A DNA stretch of 64,000 bases from DASXIF01 sp036498145 (GTDB lineage: Bacteria; Actinomycetota; Actinomycetes; Mycobacteriales; Jatrophihabitantaceae), in the NCBI GenBank assembly GCA_963708625.1, contig CAVPSV010000002.1, positions 1,070,676 to 1,134,675 on the forward strand, written 5' to 3'. Shown here piece after piece: positions 1-8,576 of this stretch; positions within the stretch are counted from its first letter, which is position 1, and each line of letters starts with the position of its first letter. A program made the position numbers and the translations under genes. The notes under the pieces were generated by a model that had not been told where the DNA came from, did not search any database, and worked only from the letters and a program-made list of their open reading frames with translations.

Positions 1-155
1 GCCGCTCCGGTGAGGTCCCAGCTGGTTTCGCGCCGCTCCCGGAAGGAGCGCTGGACGCCATGCCCACCTACTTCAACTGGCGCAAGGCATCGATCTACAG
101 CGGCTCCAACGAGGTGCAACGAACGATCATCGCGAAGGCGATCCTGGGCTTTTGA
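1..155 (+). CDS. Acyl-CoA dehydrogenase, C-terminal end (partial)
   Basis: These are about the last 50 codons of a gene entering from the left edge. The frame ends in YSGSNEVQRTIIAKAIL followed by GF and a TGA stop, the usual final helix of acyl-CoA dehydrogenases, where the GSNEVQ stretch lies near the FAD and the CoA ester. The enzyme would oxidise an acyl-CoA to the 2-enoyl-CoA. A second acyl-CoA dehydrogenase follows 54 bp downstream on the same strand. Such adjacent pairs in actinobacteria often form mixed tetramers used on steroid or bulky acyl-CoAs, but the substrate cannot be told here. Confidence 0.85.
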   Translation, partial: RSGEVPAGFAPLPEGALDAMPTYFNWRKASIYSGSNEVQRTIIAKAILGF

Positions 156-209
156 CACCGATCGCCGCGGCGATCCGCTAAGAATCTGACGCACCGGAGG
201 GGACCTCAC

Positions 210-1334
210 GTGCAACTTCAGCTCACCGACGAGCAACGCATGCTCGCCGAGACGGTGAAGAGCCTGCTCGACAAGCGTTACGACCCGAACACCCGCCTCG
301 AGTTGCTGGGCTCAGAGCTGGGCTTCAGCCGTGAACTCTGGCGTCAATACGCGGAACTCGGCCTGCTCGGACTCACCATCGACGAGCGCTACGGCGGTGC
401 GGGCATGGGCGCCGCAGAGCTATCCGTGGTGATGGAGGAGTTCGGTCGAGCGCTCGTGCTCGAACCGTTCATCGCGACCGTCGTACTCGGTGCCCAGCTG
501 CTCTCGGCTGCCGGCACACCGGAGCAGAAGTCAGCGCTGCTACCGGGCGTCGCGGCCGGCGAGACGTTCCTGGCACTGGCCGCCGCCGAACGCGATGCAC
601 GCTGGTCGCGCACCGACATCCAGACCACGGCCGTGCAGGCCGGTGACGGTTGGGCGTTGACGGGTGAGAAGACCGCGGTGCTCGGTGGCGATGTGGCCGA
701 CCACGTGCTGGTGACCGCGAGGCTGCCCGACGGCGAGGTGGGACTGTTCATCGCCGACGCGGCCGGGCTGCGCCGCGACAGCTACCGCCAGCAGGACGGC
801 CTCGGCGCCGCAGATCTGCTGTTCGACTCGACGCCGGCCGAGCTCCTCGGCGATCCGGTCGAGACGGGGACGCAACTGGAGCAGGTCGTCGACGTCGCGA
901 TGGCGATGCTGGGCTGGGAGGCGGTCGGCGCGATGGACCGGATGCTCTGGCTCACCGTCGACTATCTGAAGACCCGGGTGCAGTTCGGCCACCCGATCGC
1001 GGTGTTCCAGGCCCTGCAGTTCCGCGCCGCGGACATGTACGTCTCACTCGAGCAGGGACGAAGCATGGCGATGATGGCGCGCCTGGCCCTGTCCGACGAC
1101 GATGCCGCGGCGCGCCGGCGGGCGGTGCAGGCCGCGAAGATCCTCATCGACGCGTCCGCGCGTCACGTCGGCCAGGAAGCGGTGCAGTTGCACGGCGGCA
1201 TCGGCATGACGATGGAGTATCCGGTCGGGCACTACCTCAAGCGCACCGAAGTCATCGCCAAGACCTTGGCTGACGGTGACCTGCTGGTGAGCGAACTCGG
1301 CGCCGCCGGTGGCCTGCTACCGCCCGGATCGTGA
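210..1334 (+). CDS. Acyl-CoA dehydrogenase
   Basis: A 374-residue protein of normal family length. It has the N-terminal helical domain (about 1-115, with GGAGMGAAELSVVMEEFGR), the central beta domain and the C-terminal helical domain with QLHGGIGMTMEYPVGHYLKR. It should use FAD to make an alpha,beta double bond in an acyl-CoA and pass electrons to ETF. The GTG start at 210 follows a good ribosome site (GGAGGGGA). It is probably cotranscribed with the preceding acyl-CoA dehydrogenase and may form a heteromer with it. Its TGA stop lies inside the first copy of the 48-bp palindrome that separates it from the convergent hydrolase gene. Confidence 0.9.
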   Translation: MQLQLTDEQRMLAETVKSLLDKRYDPNTRLELLGSELGFSRELWRQYAELGLLGLTIDERYGGAGMGAAELSVVMEEFGRALVLEPFIATVVLGAQLLSAAGTPEQKSALLPGVAAGETFLALAAAERDARWSRTDIQTTAVQAGDGWALTGEKTAVLGGDVADHVLVTARLPDGEVGLFIADAAGLRRDSYRQQDGLGAADLLFDSTPAELLGDPVETGTQLEQVVDVAMAMLGWEAVGAMDRMLWLTVDYLKTRVQFGHPIAVFQALQFRAADMYVSLEQGRSMAMMARLALSDDDAAARRRAVQAAKILIDASARHVGQEAVQLHGGIGMTMEYPVGHYLKRTEVIAKTLADGDLLVSELGAAGGLLPPGS

Positions 1335-1374
1335 TGCGTGCGCTGCGCTATAGCGGCGCGTGCGCATCACGATC
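1327..1374. repeat. 48-bp palindromic repeat, copy 1
   Basis: The element starts GATCGTGATGC, ends GCATCACGATC (11-bp perfect inverted ends) and is centred on CGCTATAGCG. The inner arms pair with G-T wobbles and two mismatches. It lies between convergent genes and supplies the TGA stop of the acyl-CoA dehydrogenase. Two more copies are at 3077 and 12198. In this place it could act as a bidirectional terminator. Confidence 0.9.
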
Positions 1375-1380
1375 CACGGG

Positions 1381-3003
1381 TCACGGCGTCAGGCCGATCC
1401 GGATGGCCAGCGCCAGGTTCGCCGGCAACGTCTTGGCAAGCGCGGCGACCTGCCGGGCGGTCAGCCGCTCGCGATAAAGACTGTCCGGGCCGGGTGCCGT
1501 GATGCCCGAGCCGGCGCCGGGTTTGTCCTTACTGGTGGCGAGAGCCAGGTACGAGTACGCCCCGGCGTAGCCGTCCGCCGTGGACATGCCCGGGCAGCCG
1601 GCGCGCAGGTCCTCGCAATCCCACGCCGCGCCCGCGGCGAGGTGGATGTCCAACCGCGACGGGTAGTAGAACGAGAACGCATTGCCGTCATGTGACGGAT
1701 CGACCTTCGCCTCGGCCGCATCGTTTTGCCACCGACTGCTGAGCAGGCGGGCGTCCGCGGTCGGGTCGTGCTTGAGGTACTTGTCGAACCACGCGGTGGT
1801 GTACCACGCGGTCAGGTCGGGCCCGCGCAACGAGGCTCCGAGCGCAACGAGCGGGATGAACGAGAAATCCAGGTGGGACCCGCCGCGAATGATGATCTCG
1901 CCGGAGTCCACGCCGGCCGTGGTGTAGGCGTGCGAGGACACCGACTTCGCGCTCGGGTGCGGCAACGACAGGTTCGGCACGGGTGGTAGCCCGTAGTCGG
2001 CGGAGATACCCAGGCCCGGTTTGGTGATCGGCACGGTCGTGCGCGCGGCCGGATCGGCCGGGCACGGCTTCTGGCCGATCGTGCCGCCCTGACCGGGAAC
2101 CGAACCCGCATCCGGGCCGGCGCCGCCCAGGTTGTCCCAGGCCACGACAGCGCTGATGCGCGGGTCCCACTGAGCGATGTAGGACACGCCCGCCGCACCG
2201 TAGGAGTGCCCGGCCAGCCCGATTCGGCTGGGGTCGAGCAACTGCCAGAACGGGTTGTAGCCGCTGTCCAATCCCGCCGCGACGCGCGCGTTCTGCTTGT
2301 CCGCGTGACTGGTGCCAGAATCACAACTCGGCACCGGTTGATACGGCTGCGCCGGCGTGGACAGGAAGAAGTTCACCGCGTCCTCGGCGCCGTCGTAGAA
2401 CGGGCGGCCGTCGGTCTGGGCGGGCACGCCCTCGCCCGCATCGCGCCCGGTGCCGAGCGTGTCGGACTGGCCTTGGCCCTGCGGGTCGAAGGTGAGCACT
2501 ACGTACCCGGCCTTGGCAAGTGCCTGCGCCGCGTACCAATACATCTGCTCGTCGGCCTGGACCGAGCCGTTGACGATCACCACGCCGGGACGCTGGGCCG
2601 GCCCAGCGGTAGTGGCCCAGACGTGGCCGGACAGCGTCGCTCCGTCGCGGGCGATGAACAGCACTGGCCGGACGATGCCGTAGCCGTTCGTCGCCCAGTT
2701 GTACAGGCGCACGTCACCGGCGCAGGCGTTGAATCCGCTCCAGCACAGGTCGGCGCTGAACAGGCGCCCGGGATCGGCGAGCTGCTCGTAGGTCGCATGC
2801 GCCCCGTTGACGGTCCCGACGGTGAGCATCTTGGCCTGGTAGGGCACGGTGTCGTACACGGCTTGCCGCTCCAGCGTCACCGCGTAGTTCTTGGCTTCCA
2901 CTACCGGGCTGAAACCGGTACCACCGGCCGCTACCGCGCCTACCAGGAGCACGCCGACCGAGGCGATAGCAGTAACGGCAGCCGTTATCCGACGTGGCCT
3001 CAT
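1381..3003 (-). CDS. Secreted alpha/beta hydrolase
   Basis: A 540-residue protein with a Sec-type signal peptide (MRPRRITAAV, then a hydrophobic stretch ending near AGG). The alpha/beta hydrolase core shows the nucleophile elbow GLAGHSYGAAG, an earlier VVLTFDPQGQGQSD strand-turn and a likely catalytic His in GGSHLDF. It probably cleaves an ester or peptide-like bond outside the cell; the substrate is unknown. I placed the start at the ATG at 3003, preceded by AGAGGAAGG, because the longer open frame would run through the 48-bp palindrome and lose the signal peptide. It is convergent with the acyl-CoA dehydrogenase and divergent from the cyclic-nucleotide-binding gene. Confidence 0.82.
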   Translation of the reverse strand: MRPRRITAAVTAIASVGVLLVGAVAAGGTGFSPVVEAKNYAVTLERQAVYDTVPYQAKMLTVGTVNGAHATYEQLADPGRLFSADLCWSGFNACAGDVRLYNWATNGYGIVRPVLFIARDGATLSGHVWATTAGPAQRPGVVIVNGSVQADEQMYWYAAQALAKAGYVVLTFDPQGQGQSDTLGTGRDAGEGVPAQTDGRPFYDGAEDAVNFFLSTPAQPYQPVPSCDSGTSHADKQNARVAAGLDSGYNPFWQLLDPSRIGLAGHSYGAAGVSYIAQWDPRISAVVAWDNLGGAGPDAGSVPGQGGTIGQKPCPADPAARTTVPITKPGLGISADYGLPPVPNLSLPHPSAKSVSSHAYTTAGVDSGEIIIRGGSHLDFSFIPLVALGASLRGPDLTAWYTTAWFDKYLKHDPTADARLLSSRWQNDAAEAKVDPSHDGNAFSFYYPSRLDIHLAAGAAWDCEDLRAGCPGMSTADGYAGAYSYLALATSKDKPGAGSGITAPGPDSLYRERLTARQVAALAKTLPANLALAIRIGLTP

Positions 3004-3076
3004 CCGGCATCCCTTCCTCTCGACCCGGAGGTGATCGTGTCCACCCGAGGCGGTCGGCGCAACTCGGGGCGAATCC

Positions 3077-3124
3077 GATCGTGATGCTGAGGCTGCGCTA
3101 TAGCGCGGCGTCAGCATCACGATC
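3077..3124. repeat. 48-bp palindromic repeat, copy 2
   Basis: Same 11-bp ends and CGCTATAGCG centre as copy 1. Inner arm positions 12-14 read TGA and pair with TCA, whereas copy 1 has GTG opposite TGC there, so several differences are compensatory. This copy lies between two divergent genes, so it cannot be only a terminator; it could be a binding site or a mobile palindrome. Confidence 0.9.
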
Positions 3125-3139
3125 CACTAGCATGCGGCC

Positions 3140-3565
3140 ATGGCGCGTAAAGGTGTCTTCAGCGATCACATCAAAGCGGTGCCGATGTTCTCGGTGTGCA
3201 CGAGGAAGGAACTGCAGGTGGTCGCGCGGTTGTCGACCGAACGCGAGGTGCCGGCCGGCAAGGTGCTGACGGAGCAGGGCAAGCCCGGGCAGGAATTCGT
3301 TATCGTGCTCGAGGGCACCGCGGCTGCCACCCGCAACGGTCGCAAGGTCAAGCAGTTCGGTCCCGGCGACTACTTCGGCGAGATCGCGTTGCTGGATCCG
3401 GGCGAGCGCACCGCAACCGTCACCGCCGAGACGCCGATGGCGATCGCCGTAGTCAGCCCGAGCGAGTTCGGCCAGATGCTCGACGAGGTGCCGGCGCTGG
3501 CACACAAGGTGATGCGCGGACTCGCCCGCCAGATTCGTGAACTGACGGGAAGCAAGGCGGTCTAG
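3140..3565 (+). CDS. Stand-alone cyclic nucleotide-binding domain protein
   Basis: A 141-residue protein that is essentially one cNMP-binding beta barrel, with no DNA-binding or enzymatic domain. The phosphate-binding cassette is GDYFGEIALLDPGERTATV, with the Glu and Arg that hold the ribose and phosphate in CRP-type domains. It likely senses cAMP or cGMP and passes the signal by protein contact. Similar single-domain proteins occur at 24642 and 25158 next to a predicted nucleotide cyclase. Residues before the barrel (VPMFSVCTRKEL) match the helix seen in those two homologues. Confidence 0.82.
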   Translation: MARKGVFSDHIKAVPMFSVCTRKELQVVARLSTEREVPAGKVLTEQGKPGQEFVIVLEGTAAATRNGRKVKQFGPGDYFGEIALLDPGERTATVTAETPMAIAVVSPSEFGQMLDEVPALAHKVMRGLARQIRELTGSKAV

Positions 3566-3588
3566 GCCGATAGGCGGTCTAGGCCGAA
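3555..3588. repeat. 17-bp tandem duplication over a stop codon
   Basis: The block AGGCGGTCTAGGCCGA plus one base occurs twice in tandem, 3555-3571 and 3572-3588. The TAG in the first copy is the stop of the cyclic-nucleotide-binding gene. It looks like a recent duplication in the 3' untranslated region. Confidence 0.8.
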
Positions 3589-3633
3589 GCCGGTCCGGGC
3601 TAGTGCCAGGTGGCCGCCGCGCCGTCCGCGCGT

Positions 3634-4189
3634 CTATCCCCTGCTCAGGCGCGAGCGCTTGGCTGTCTCCGGCTGGATGCGCAGCGCAGCGATCGTCATC
3701 GCCAGCATGACGTAATGGCCGACGAGCAAGCAGAACTCGATGCAATCGCGCTCGGACAAGTGTCTGCGTAACGAGGCCCAGGTCTCGTCATTCACATCCC
3801 CGTCGCGCACCAGCGCATCCACCGCGGTGAGGACGGTCCGTTGCCGGTCGGTCCAGATCGGATCCGACGGCCCGGTCGAGGTCGCCTCGATCTGCTCCCG
3901 CGTCAAGCCCGCACTGCCGGCCGATGCGCAGGTGATGGTTTCGCTCGTAGTCGCAGCTGCGCAGGTAGGCCACCCGCAGGATCACCAGCTCGGTGTCCGT
4001 GCGCGGCAGACGCCCACGCGGCATCAGACCGGAGGCGAAGAACAGCCACCTGCGAAACAGCCGGCGATTGCGGCCGAGCGTCGAGAACAGCGTCAACGGC
4101 TCGGTGCCCATGGTGAGGCCGCCGCCGCGCGAAAGGAGCCACGGCAGCAGGCCCGTCTCCCGCAGGCCGCCGGGCGCGACCCGCTGCAC
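3634..4189 (-). pseudogene. Carboxymuconolactone decarboxylase-like protein, frameshifted
   Basis: Two adjoining frames together give one AhpD/CMD-like protein of about 185 residues. The first part has RTDTELVILRVAYLRSCDYE and HHLRIGRQ, the second AGLTREQIEA and RDCIEFCLLVGHYVMLAMTI. They join if one extra base near 3915 is removed. The usual CxxC redox pair is reduced to a single Cys in SCDYE. The GTG start at 4189 lies 9 nt past the stop of the SDR gene, with GAGTGG upstream, so the two are translationally coupled. The function is probably an alkylhydroperoxidase-like or decarboxylase role. The frameshift is one of many in this stretch and is more likely a sequence error than real decay. 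Confidence 0.65.
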
Positions 4190-4197
4190 GGATCCAC

Positions 4198-5106
4198 TCA
4201 ACGCCGCACCGATTCCTGTGCCCCGGCCTGATCGCCTGACGGTGCGCCCGCTTTCGCCCCCACCGCGTCGGCCGCGCGGTTGAACATCCGCATGATCAGG
4301 ACGTACAGCGGCGGCAGGTAGCGCTGCACCGCGTGGATGAGCCGGATGTCCTCGGAGGTGTAGACGAGGTAGCGCCGGCGCAGCATGCCGGCTTCGATGC
4401 GCGCCGCGGCAACGTCCGGGCTGACCGCGCGCCGCTGGAACGCACCGCGCGCCTTGCGCACCACCGGGCTGGCCGTGTCGATGCCCGCGATCTCCACCGA
4501 TTCGGTCAGCGGGGTGTCCACCCCACCCGGACACACCAGCGTTACCGCGATGCGATGGCGGGCCAGGTCGAACCGCAGCACCTCGGAGATGCCGCGCACG
4601 CCGAACTTGCTGGCGCTGTACGCCGCATGCCACGGCAGCCCGATCAGCCCGGCCGCCGAGGACACGTTCACCAGGTGACCGCCGCGGCGGCGCGTGCACC
4701 ATCGCCGGCACGAAGGACTCGATGATGTGCACGGTGCCCATCAGGTTCACGTCGATGACGCGCCGCCACTGCTCGTGCGTCAGCGAGGTCACCGTGCCCC
4801 AGATCGCGATGCCCGCCACGTTGATCACCGCGTCCAGCGCGTGGGTCAGCGGTCGTGCACGTCGCCGGCGAACGCGCGAACCGCATCGATGTCGGTGATG
4901 TCGAGTGCACGGGCGAACGCCACGTCACCGCCGGCCGCGCGGATCTCCCGCCACCGTCTCGCTCAACCCGGTCTCGTTGCGATCGGTGAGATAGAGGTGC
5001 GCGCCGTGGCGCGCGAGCCGACCGGGCCAGGCTGCGCCCGATGCCACTGGCCGCACCCGGTGACGAGCACGTGCAGCCCGGTGGAGCTGCGCTGGTGCCG
5101 CTTCAC
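4198..5106 (-). pseudogene. Short-chain dehydrogenase/reductase, multiply frameshifted
   Basis: Stitching three frames gives a complete classical SDR. It begins VKRHQRSSTGLHVLVTG, runs through the Rossmann motif GAASGIG, INVAGIAIWG, the Ser of NVSSAAG and YSASK (Tyr-x-x-x-Lys) to a PGGVDTPLT segment. Five indels are needed, near 5060, 5020, 4950, 4850 and 4680; several are an extra G in a G run. All catalytic residues survive once corrected. The GTG start overlaps the esterase stop by 4 bp (GTGA). It would be an NAD(P)-dependent alcohol/ketone oxidoreductase with unknown substrate. Confidence 0.7.
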
Positions 5107-6472
5107 GCCGGTGTGAGCTGCACGGTCACCGCGTTGCGACCGGCGCTCGGCTTGGTCGGTGATCGTCAGCCGACCGGCGGCGTCGGCGGTCGACACTCGC
5201 ACCGGAGCGTGACCTTGCCGCCGCGTGCGCTCACGCGTGAACGTCGCGCCGGGCGAGTACACGCGCGGGCGTCGTCACCGTCGCCTGGCTCTTCGTGCTG
5301 ATGGTGTAGCCGGTAGCGGACGCGCCGACCAGGCCGCTGAACGCCTGCGCCTGCGCCCGGTTGACGCTCACCTGCCAGCCCCACTGCGTCCAGGTCTTGT
5401 CGATCGACTTGTAGGTGATCGCCGACGGCGCCGGCCGGCGGGTGCGTCGAAGGTGGCCATCAGCACCGGCAGGTACTGCACCAGATCGCGGCGTCCAGTA
5501 CGGCCAGCTGTGCGTGCCCGGCCGTAGTCGTCGAAGGTGTACGCGACGTGCGCCTTCTTGGCCGCCTGCGCGAAGAACACCGAGGACTGGTCGCGCGGCG
5601 CCCTCGATCAACGGCGTCCGGCACGATCTGGACCGACGGCGTGTCCAGCGGGCCGGGCTGGCCGTTGCCCGACCACAGGTCAGTTGCGGTGTTGCCGAGG
5701 TTGGTGACCAGGCGTCGCGGGGTCGTGGCCCTGCCAGTTGATGCGGTCGGCAGCCGGGTCGCCGAACATGGCGTCCGGCTCCACCCCGTCGAGCCCGATC
5801 GCGGTCGCCTCGATGATCGCTCGCCGCGCCGGCTTGCGCGACCGGGTTGGACGCGATGTCCGGAGCGCCGGAGAACGACGCCGGCGGAGACGAAGGTGTC
5901 CGGGTGGCGGGCGGCGTAGGTGAACGAGCCGAAGCCGCCCTGCGACAGCCCGGCGATCGCGCGGCCGTCCCGGTCGGCGACGGTGCGCAGGTTCGCGTCG
6001 ACCCACGGCACCAGCTGGTCGACGTGGAAGGTCTCCCAGTTCGCGGCGCCGAGCGAGGTGTGCTGGTCGACCCAGTTGGTGAACCAGCTGCCACCGTCGC
6101 CGTTGTAACCGGCGTCCGGCATGACCACGATCAGCGGGTACGGCGCGGTGGCGGCGACAGCGTTGCCGGCGTCGATCCAGTCGTCGCGCCGCCGCTGGTG
6201 CCGTGGATACAGGTACAGCACCGGGTAGCGCGCGGTCGAGGAGCTGTAGCCCTCGGGCAGCAGGATGTCCACCCGCACCGGCTGGCTGAGCGCGGCCGTG
6301 CTGACGGTGAGCTGCCATTCGCGATCACCGACCGGGCCGGCGGACAGCACCGTGATGCCGGCCGCGTTGCCGAACGCGGCGGGTCGGCCCCGGCCCCGGG
6401 TGGGGTCCCGAGCAGCACAGCAGCGGATGTCATCGTCAGCAGCCCCAATACGGCTGCCCAGCGCCGGCCCAT
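5103..6472 (-). pseudogene. Secreted esterase (esterase D/antigen 85-like fold), multiply frameshifted
   Basis: The ATG at 6472 opens a signal peptide (MGRRWAAVLGLLTMTSAAVL, then AGADPP). Fragments in all three frames then form a putative esterase: PVRVDILLPEGYSS, VVMPDAGYNGDGGSWFTNW, the nucleophile elbow IAGLSQGGFGSF, a catalytic-acid region (YTFDDYG) and GTHSWPYWT with the catalytic His. A C-terminal beta-rich part ends AGRNAVTVQLTPA just at the SDR start. About ten indels are needed in 1.4 kb. The protein would act on an ester or acyl-glycan outside the cell. The intact motifs in every frame argue for sequencing errors rather than an old pseudogene. Confidence 0.65.
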
Positions 6473-6579
6473 GACCGTCAGTATTCACAATCGCCGGGCC
6501 AGCGCCAGCCGAGATCATCGTGGGCTCGGTTCGGCCCTTGGCCACGACATGCGGCTCAGTCCTGCGCCAGAATCCAGGG

Positions 6580-7386
6580 ATGGTCATTCCGGTCCATGAC
6601 ATCAACCCGCTGCGCCGGACCCCGTGGGTGACCTGGGCGCTGATAGCGGCCAACGTGGCGGTGTTCCTGTTCACGCCCGCCTCGAGCGTCGTCACCGGCG
6701 GGAGCACCGCGTCCCAGACGTGCCGGCAGGCGGCCTTCTACGCCCAGTGGGCAGCGATCCCGAAGGAGATGCTCGACAACAAGCCGCTCACTCCCGCCCC
6801 GACCTCGTCGGCCCTCGCGGTGAACCAGAACGGGGATGTCACCTGCGCGGCCACCCGTCACCCGGGCTATCACAAGAGCCCGATCCTCTCCGTCCTGACC
6901 GCGATGTTCCTGCACGGCGGCTGGTTCCACCTGCTCGGCAACATGCTGTTCCTGCTGATCTTCGGCAACAACGTCGAGGACCGTTTCGGCCGGCTGAAGT
7001 TCCTGGTGTTCTATCTCGTCTGCGGCTACGTGGCCGCGTACGGCTATGCGCTGGTGAACCCGCATTCGACCGAGCCACTGATCGGTGCGTCCGGGGCGAT
7101 CGCCGGCGTGCTGGGCGCCTACCTGGTGATGTTCCCCCGGGCGCGGGTGTGGAGCTTGGTGCCGATCATCTTCTTCATCCCGCTGCGACTGCCCGCGTGG
7201 CTCGTGCTCGGCTTGTGGTTCGTGCTGCAGTGGGTCTACGCGTCCGGGTACGCCGTCGGCTCGGCGGGATCCGTCGCCTACGCCGCGCATGTCGTCGGCT
7301 TCATCTTCGGAGCGGTGGTGACACTGCTGCTCGTGCCACGAAATCGGCCCCGGGCTCGCGGCCCCACCCCGAACTACGCCCGCTGA
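6580..7386 (+). CDS. Rhomboid family intramembrane serine protease
   Basis: A 268-residue polytopic membrane protein. It carries HGGWFHLLGNMLFL (112-125), the catalytic Ser171 in IGASGAIAGVLGAY and the catalytic His237 in YAAHVVGF, so the Ser-His dyad is complete. It should cleave transmembrane segments of unknown client proteins within the membrane. An insertion of about 55 residues between the first two membrane segments (about 35-100, with two Cys) is likely extracytoplasmic. I chose the ATG at 6580, which starts MVIPVHDINPLRRTPW as in relatives, over an upstream in-frame start. It ends directly against the convergent MarR gene. Confidence 0.9.
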   Translation: MVIPVHDINPLRRTPWVTWALIAANVAVFLFTPASSVVTGGSTASQTCRQAAFYAQWAAIPKEMLDNKPLTPAPTSSALAVNQNGDVTCAATRHPGYHKSPILSVLTAMFLHGGWFHLLGNMLFLLIFGNNVEDRFGRLKFLVFYLVCGYVAAYGYALVNPHSTEPLIGASGAIAGVLGAYLVMFPRARVWSLVPIIFFIPLRLPAWLVLGLWFVLQWVYASGYAVGSAGSVAYAAHVVGFIFGAVVTLLLVPRNRPRARGPTPNYAR

Positions 7387-7902
7387 TCAGCAGCCGCTCT
7401 CCGGTATCGCCGGGCATGCGGGCTCACCTTCGGCGAAGGCGTTGAATGCCGCCGCCAGCCGGTCCAGGTCGAAGTCGCTGAGGTGGTCGATCACGTTGCG
7501 CCGGACACTGGCCAGGTGCTGCGGGTAGGCGCCCTCAAGCCGCGCGAAACCGGCGTCGGTCAGCACCGCGTTGAAGCCGCGTGCGTCGCATTCCGATTGC
7601 ATCCGGACCACTAGCCCGTCAGCCTCCAGCCGCGCCACCAGCCGGGTCATGCCGCTGAGCGACAGGTCGCACGCAGCGGCCAGCTCGCTCATCCGCAGCC
7701 GCCGATCGGGAGACTCGGACAGCACCATCAGCACCCGGTACTCGGTGGCCGACATACGCGGCCCGGCAAGCAGGTCGGCGTCCAAGGCCCGCGGTACCAC
7801 CATCAACGCACGCATGAACGCGAGCCAGAACGCCCGCTCGGCGACGTTCAGCGGCGGCACCTCGTCGGTCTCCGGCGTGGCCTCGGGCGCCCCGTGCGTC
7901 AC
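7387..7902 (-). CDS. MarR family transcriptional regulator
   Basis: A winged-helix regulator of about 171 residues. The DNA-binding part includes MSATEYRVLMVLSES, LRMSELAAACDLSLSGMTRL and the wing VVRMQSECDARG. MarR proteins bind palindromes as dimers and release DNA on binding small ligands. The divergent FMN reductase gene is the obvious target. I prefer the GTG at 7902 because GAGAGGTGA lies 2 nt upstream; an in-frame GTG at 7908 has no room for a ribosome site. The intergenic region is AT-rich and holds two inverted repeats that fit operators. Confidence 0.85.
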   Translation of the reverse strand: MTHGAPEATPETDEVPPLNVAERAFWLAFMRALMVVPRALDADLLAGPRMSATEYRVLMVLSESPDRRLRMSELAAACDLSLSGMTRLVARLEADGLVVRMQSECDARGFNAVLTDAGFARLEGAYPQHLASVRRNVIDHLSDFDLDRLAAAFNAFAEGEPACPAIPESGC

Positions 7903-7917
7903 GTTCACCTCTCATTG

Positions 7918-7958
7918 CTTGACAAAACAAGAATATATCTGTTTGCTTTACCGAGCAA
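7918..7958. promoter_or_regulatory. Divergent promoter region with two MarR-type inverted repeats
   Basis: Inverted repeat CTTG-N6-CAAG lies at 7918-7931 and TTGCT-N6-AGCAA at 7943-7958. TTGACA at 7919-7924 is a good -35 for the + strand reductase gene, with its -10 region falling in the second repeat. For the - strand, TTGCTC-N17-TATTCT could serve the MarR gene. Binding would therefore block both promoters. This is inferred from sequence only. Confidence 0.5.
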
Positions 7959-7990
7959 GTAAATATCGGACACTTCTTTGGAGCCGTCTC

Positions 7991-8569
7991 ATGACTCGGA
8001 TCGCAATCATTCTGGGCAGCACCCGCCCCGGCCGCAACGGCGCCGCGGTGGCCCAGTGGGTATATGACGTTGCCTCGAAGCGTGATGACGCTGAATACGA
8101 GCTGGTTGACCTGCTCGACTACCCGCTCCCCCACCTGGACGAGGCACTCCCGCCGTCCATGGGTCAGTACCAGAACGGCCACACCAAGCGGTGGGCCGCG
8201 AAGATCGCTTCCTTCGACGGATTCGTGTTCGTCACCCCGGAGTACAACCACTCCACCTCGGGCGTGCTGAAGAACGCGATCGACTACCTCTACCAGGAGT
8301 GGAACAACAAGGCGGCCGGCTTCGTGAGCTACGGCGGCGTCGGTGGGGCCCGGGCCGCGGAGCACCTGCGGCTCGTCGCCGGCGAACTGCAGATGGCCGA
8401 CGTCCGCCAGCAGGTCGCGCTGTCCATGCTGACCGAGTTCGAGAACTTCTCGGTGTTCAAGCCCGGGGACTACAACGTCGCGGCACTGAGCACGTTGCTG
8501 GACCAGGTGGTGGCGTGGAGCGAGGCACTCGCGCCGCTTCGTCAGCGCACCGCCGAGCGGGCCGCATAA
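7991..8569 (+). CDS. NADPH-dependent FMN reductase family protein
   Basis: A 192-residue flavodoxin-fold reductase. LGSTRPGRNGAAVAQW at the N-terminus binds the FMN phosphate, and VTPEYNHSTSGVLKNAID is the family signature at the isoalloxazine ring. It likely reduces FMN, quinones or azo compounds with NADPH in the cytoplasm. The ATG at 7991 follows TTTGGAG. Divergent pairing with a MarR regulator suggests induction by an electrophile or quinone. Confidence 0.9.
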   Translation: MTRIAIILGSTRPGRNGAAVAQWVYDVASKRDDAEYELVDLLDYPLPHLDEALPPSMGQYQNGHTKRWAAKIASFDGFVFVTPEYNHSTSGVLKNAIDYLYQEWNNKAAGFVSYGGVGGARAAEHLRLVAGELQMADVRQQVALSMLTEFENFSVFKPGDYNVAALSTLLDQVVAWSEALAPLRQRTAERAA

Positions 8570-8576
8570 CCGGCCG

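Noticed and set aside
1381..3120. Start of the secreted hydrolase at the upstream ATG within the palindrome
   Set aside because: This would place 39 variable residues before the signal peptide and lies in repeat DNA. The ATG at 3003 has its own ribosome site.
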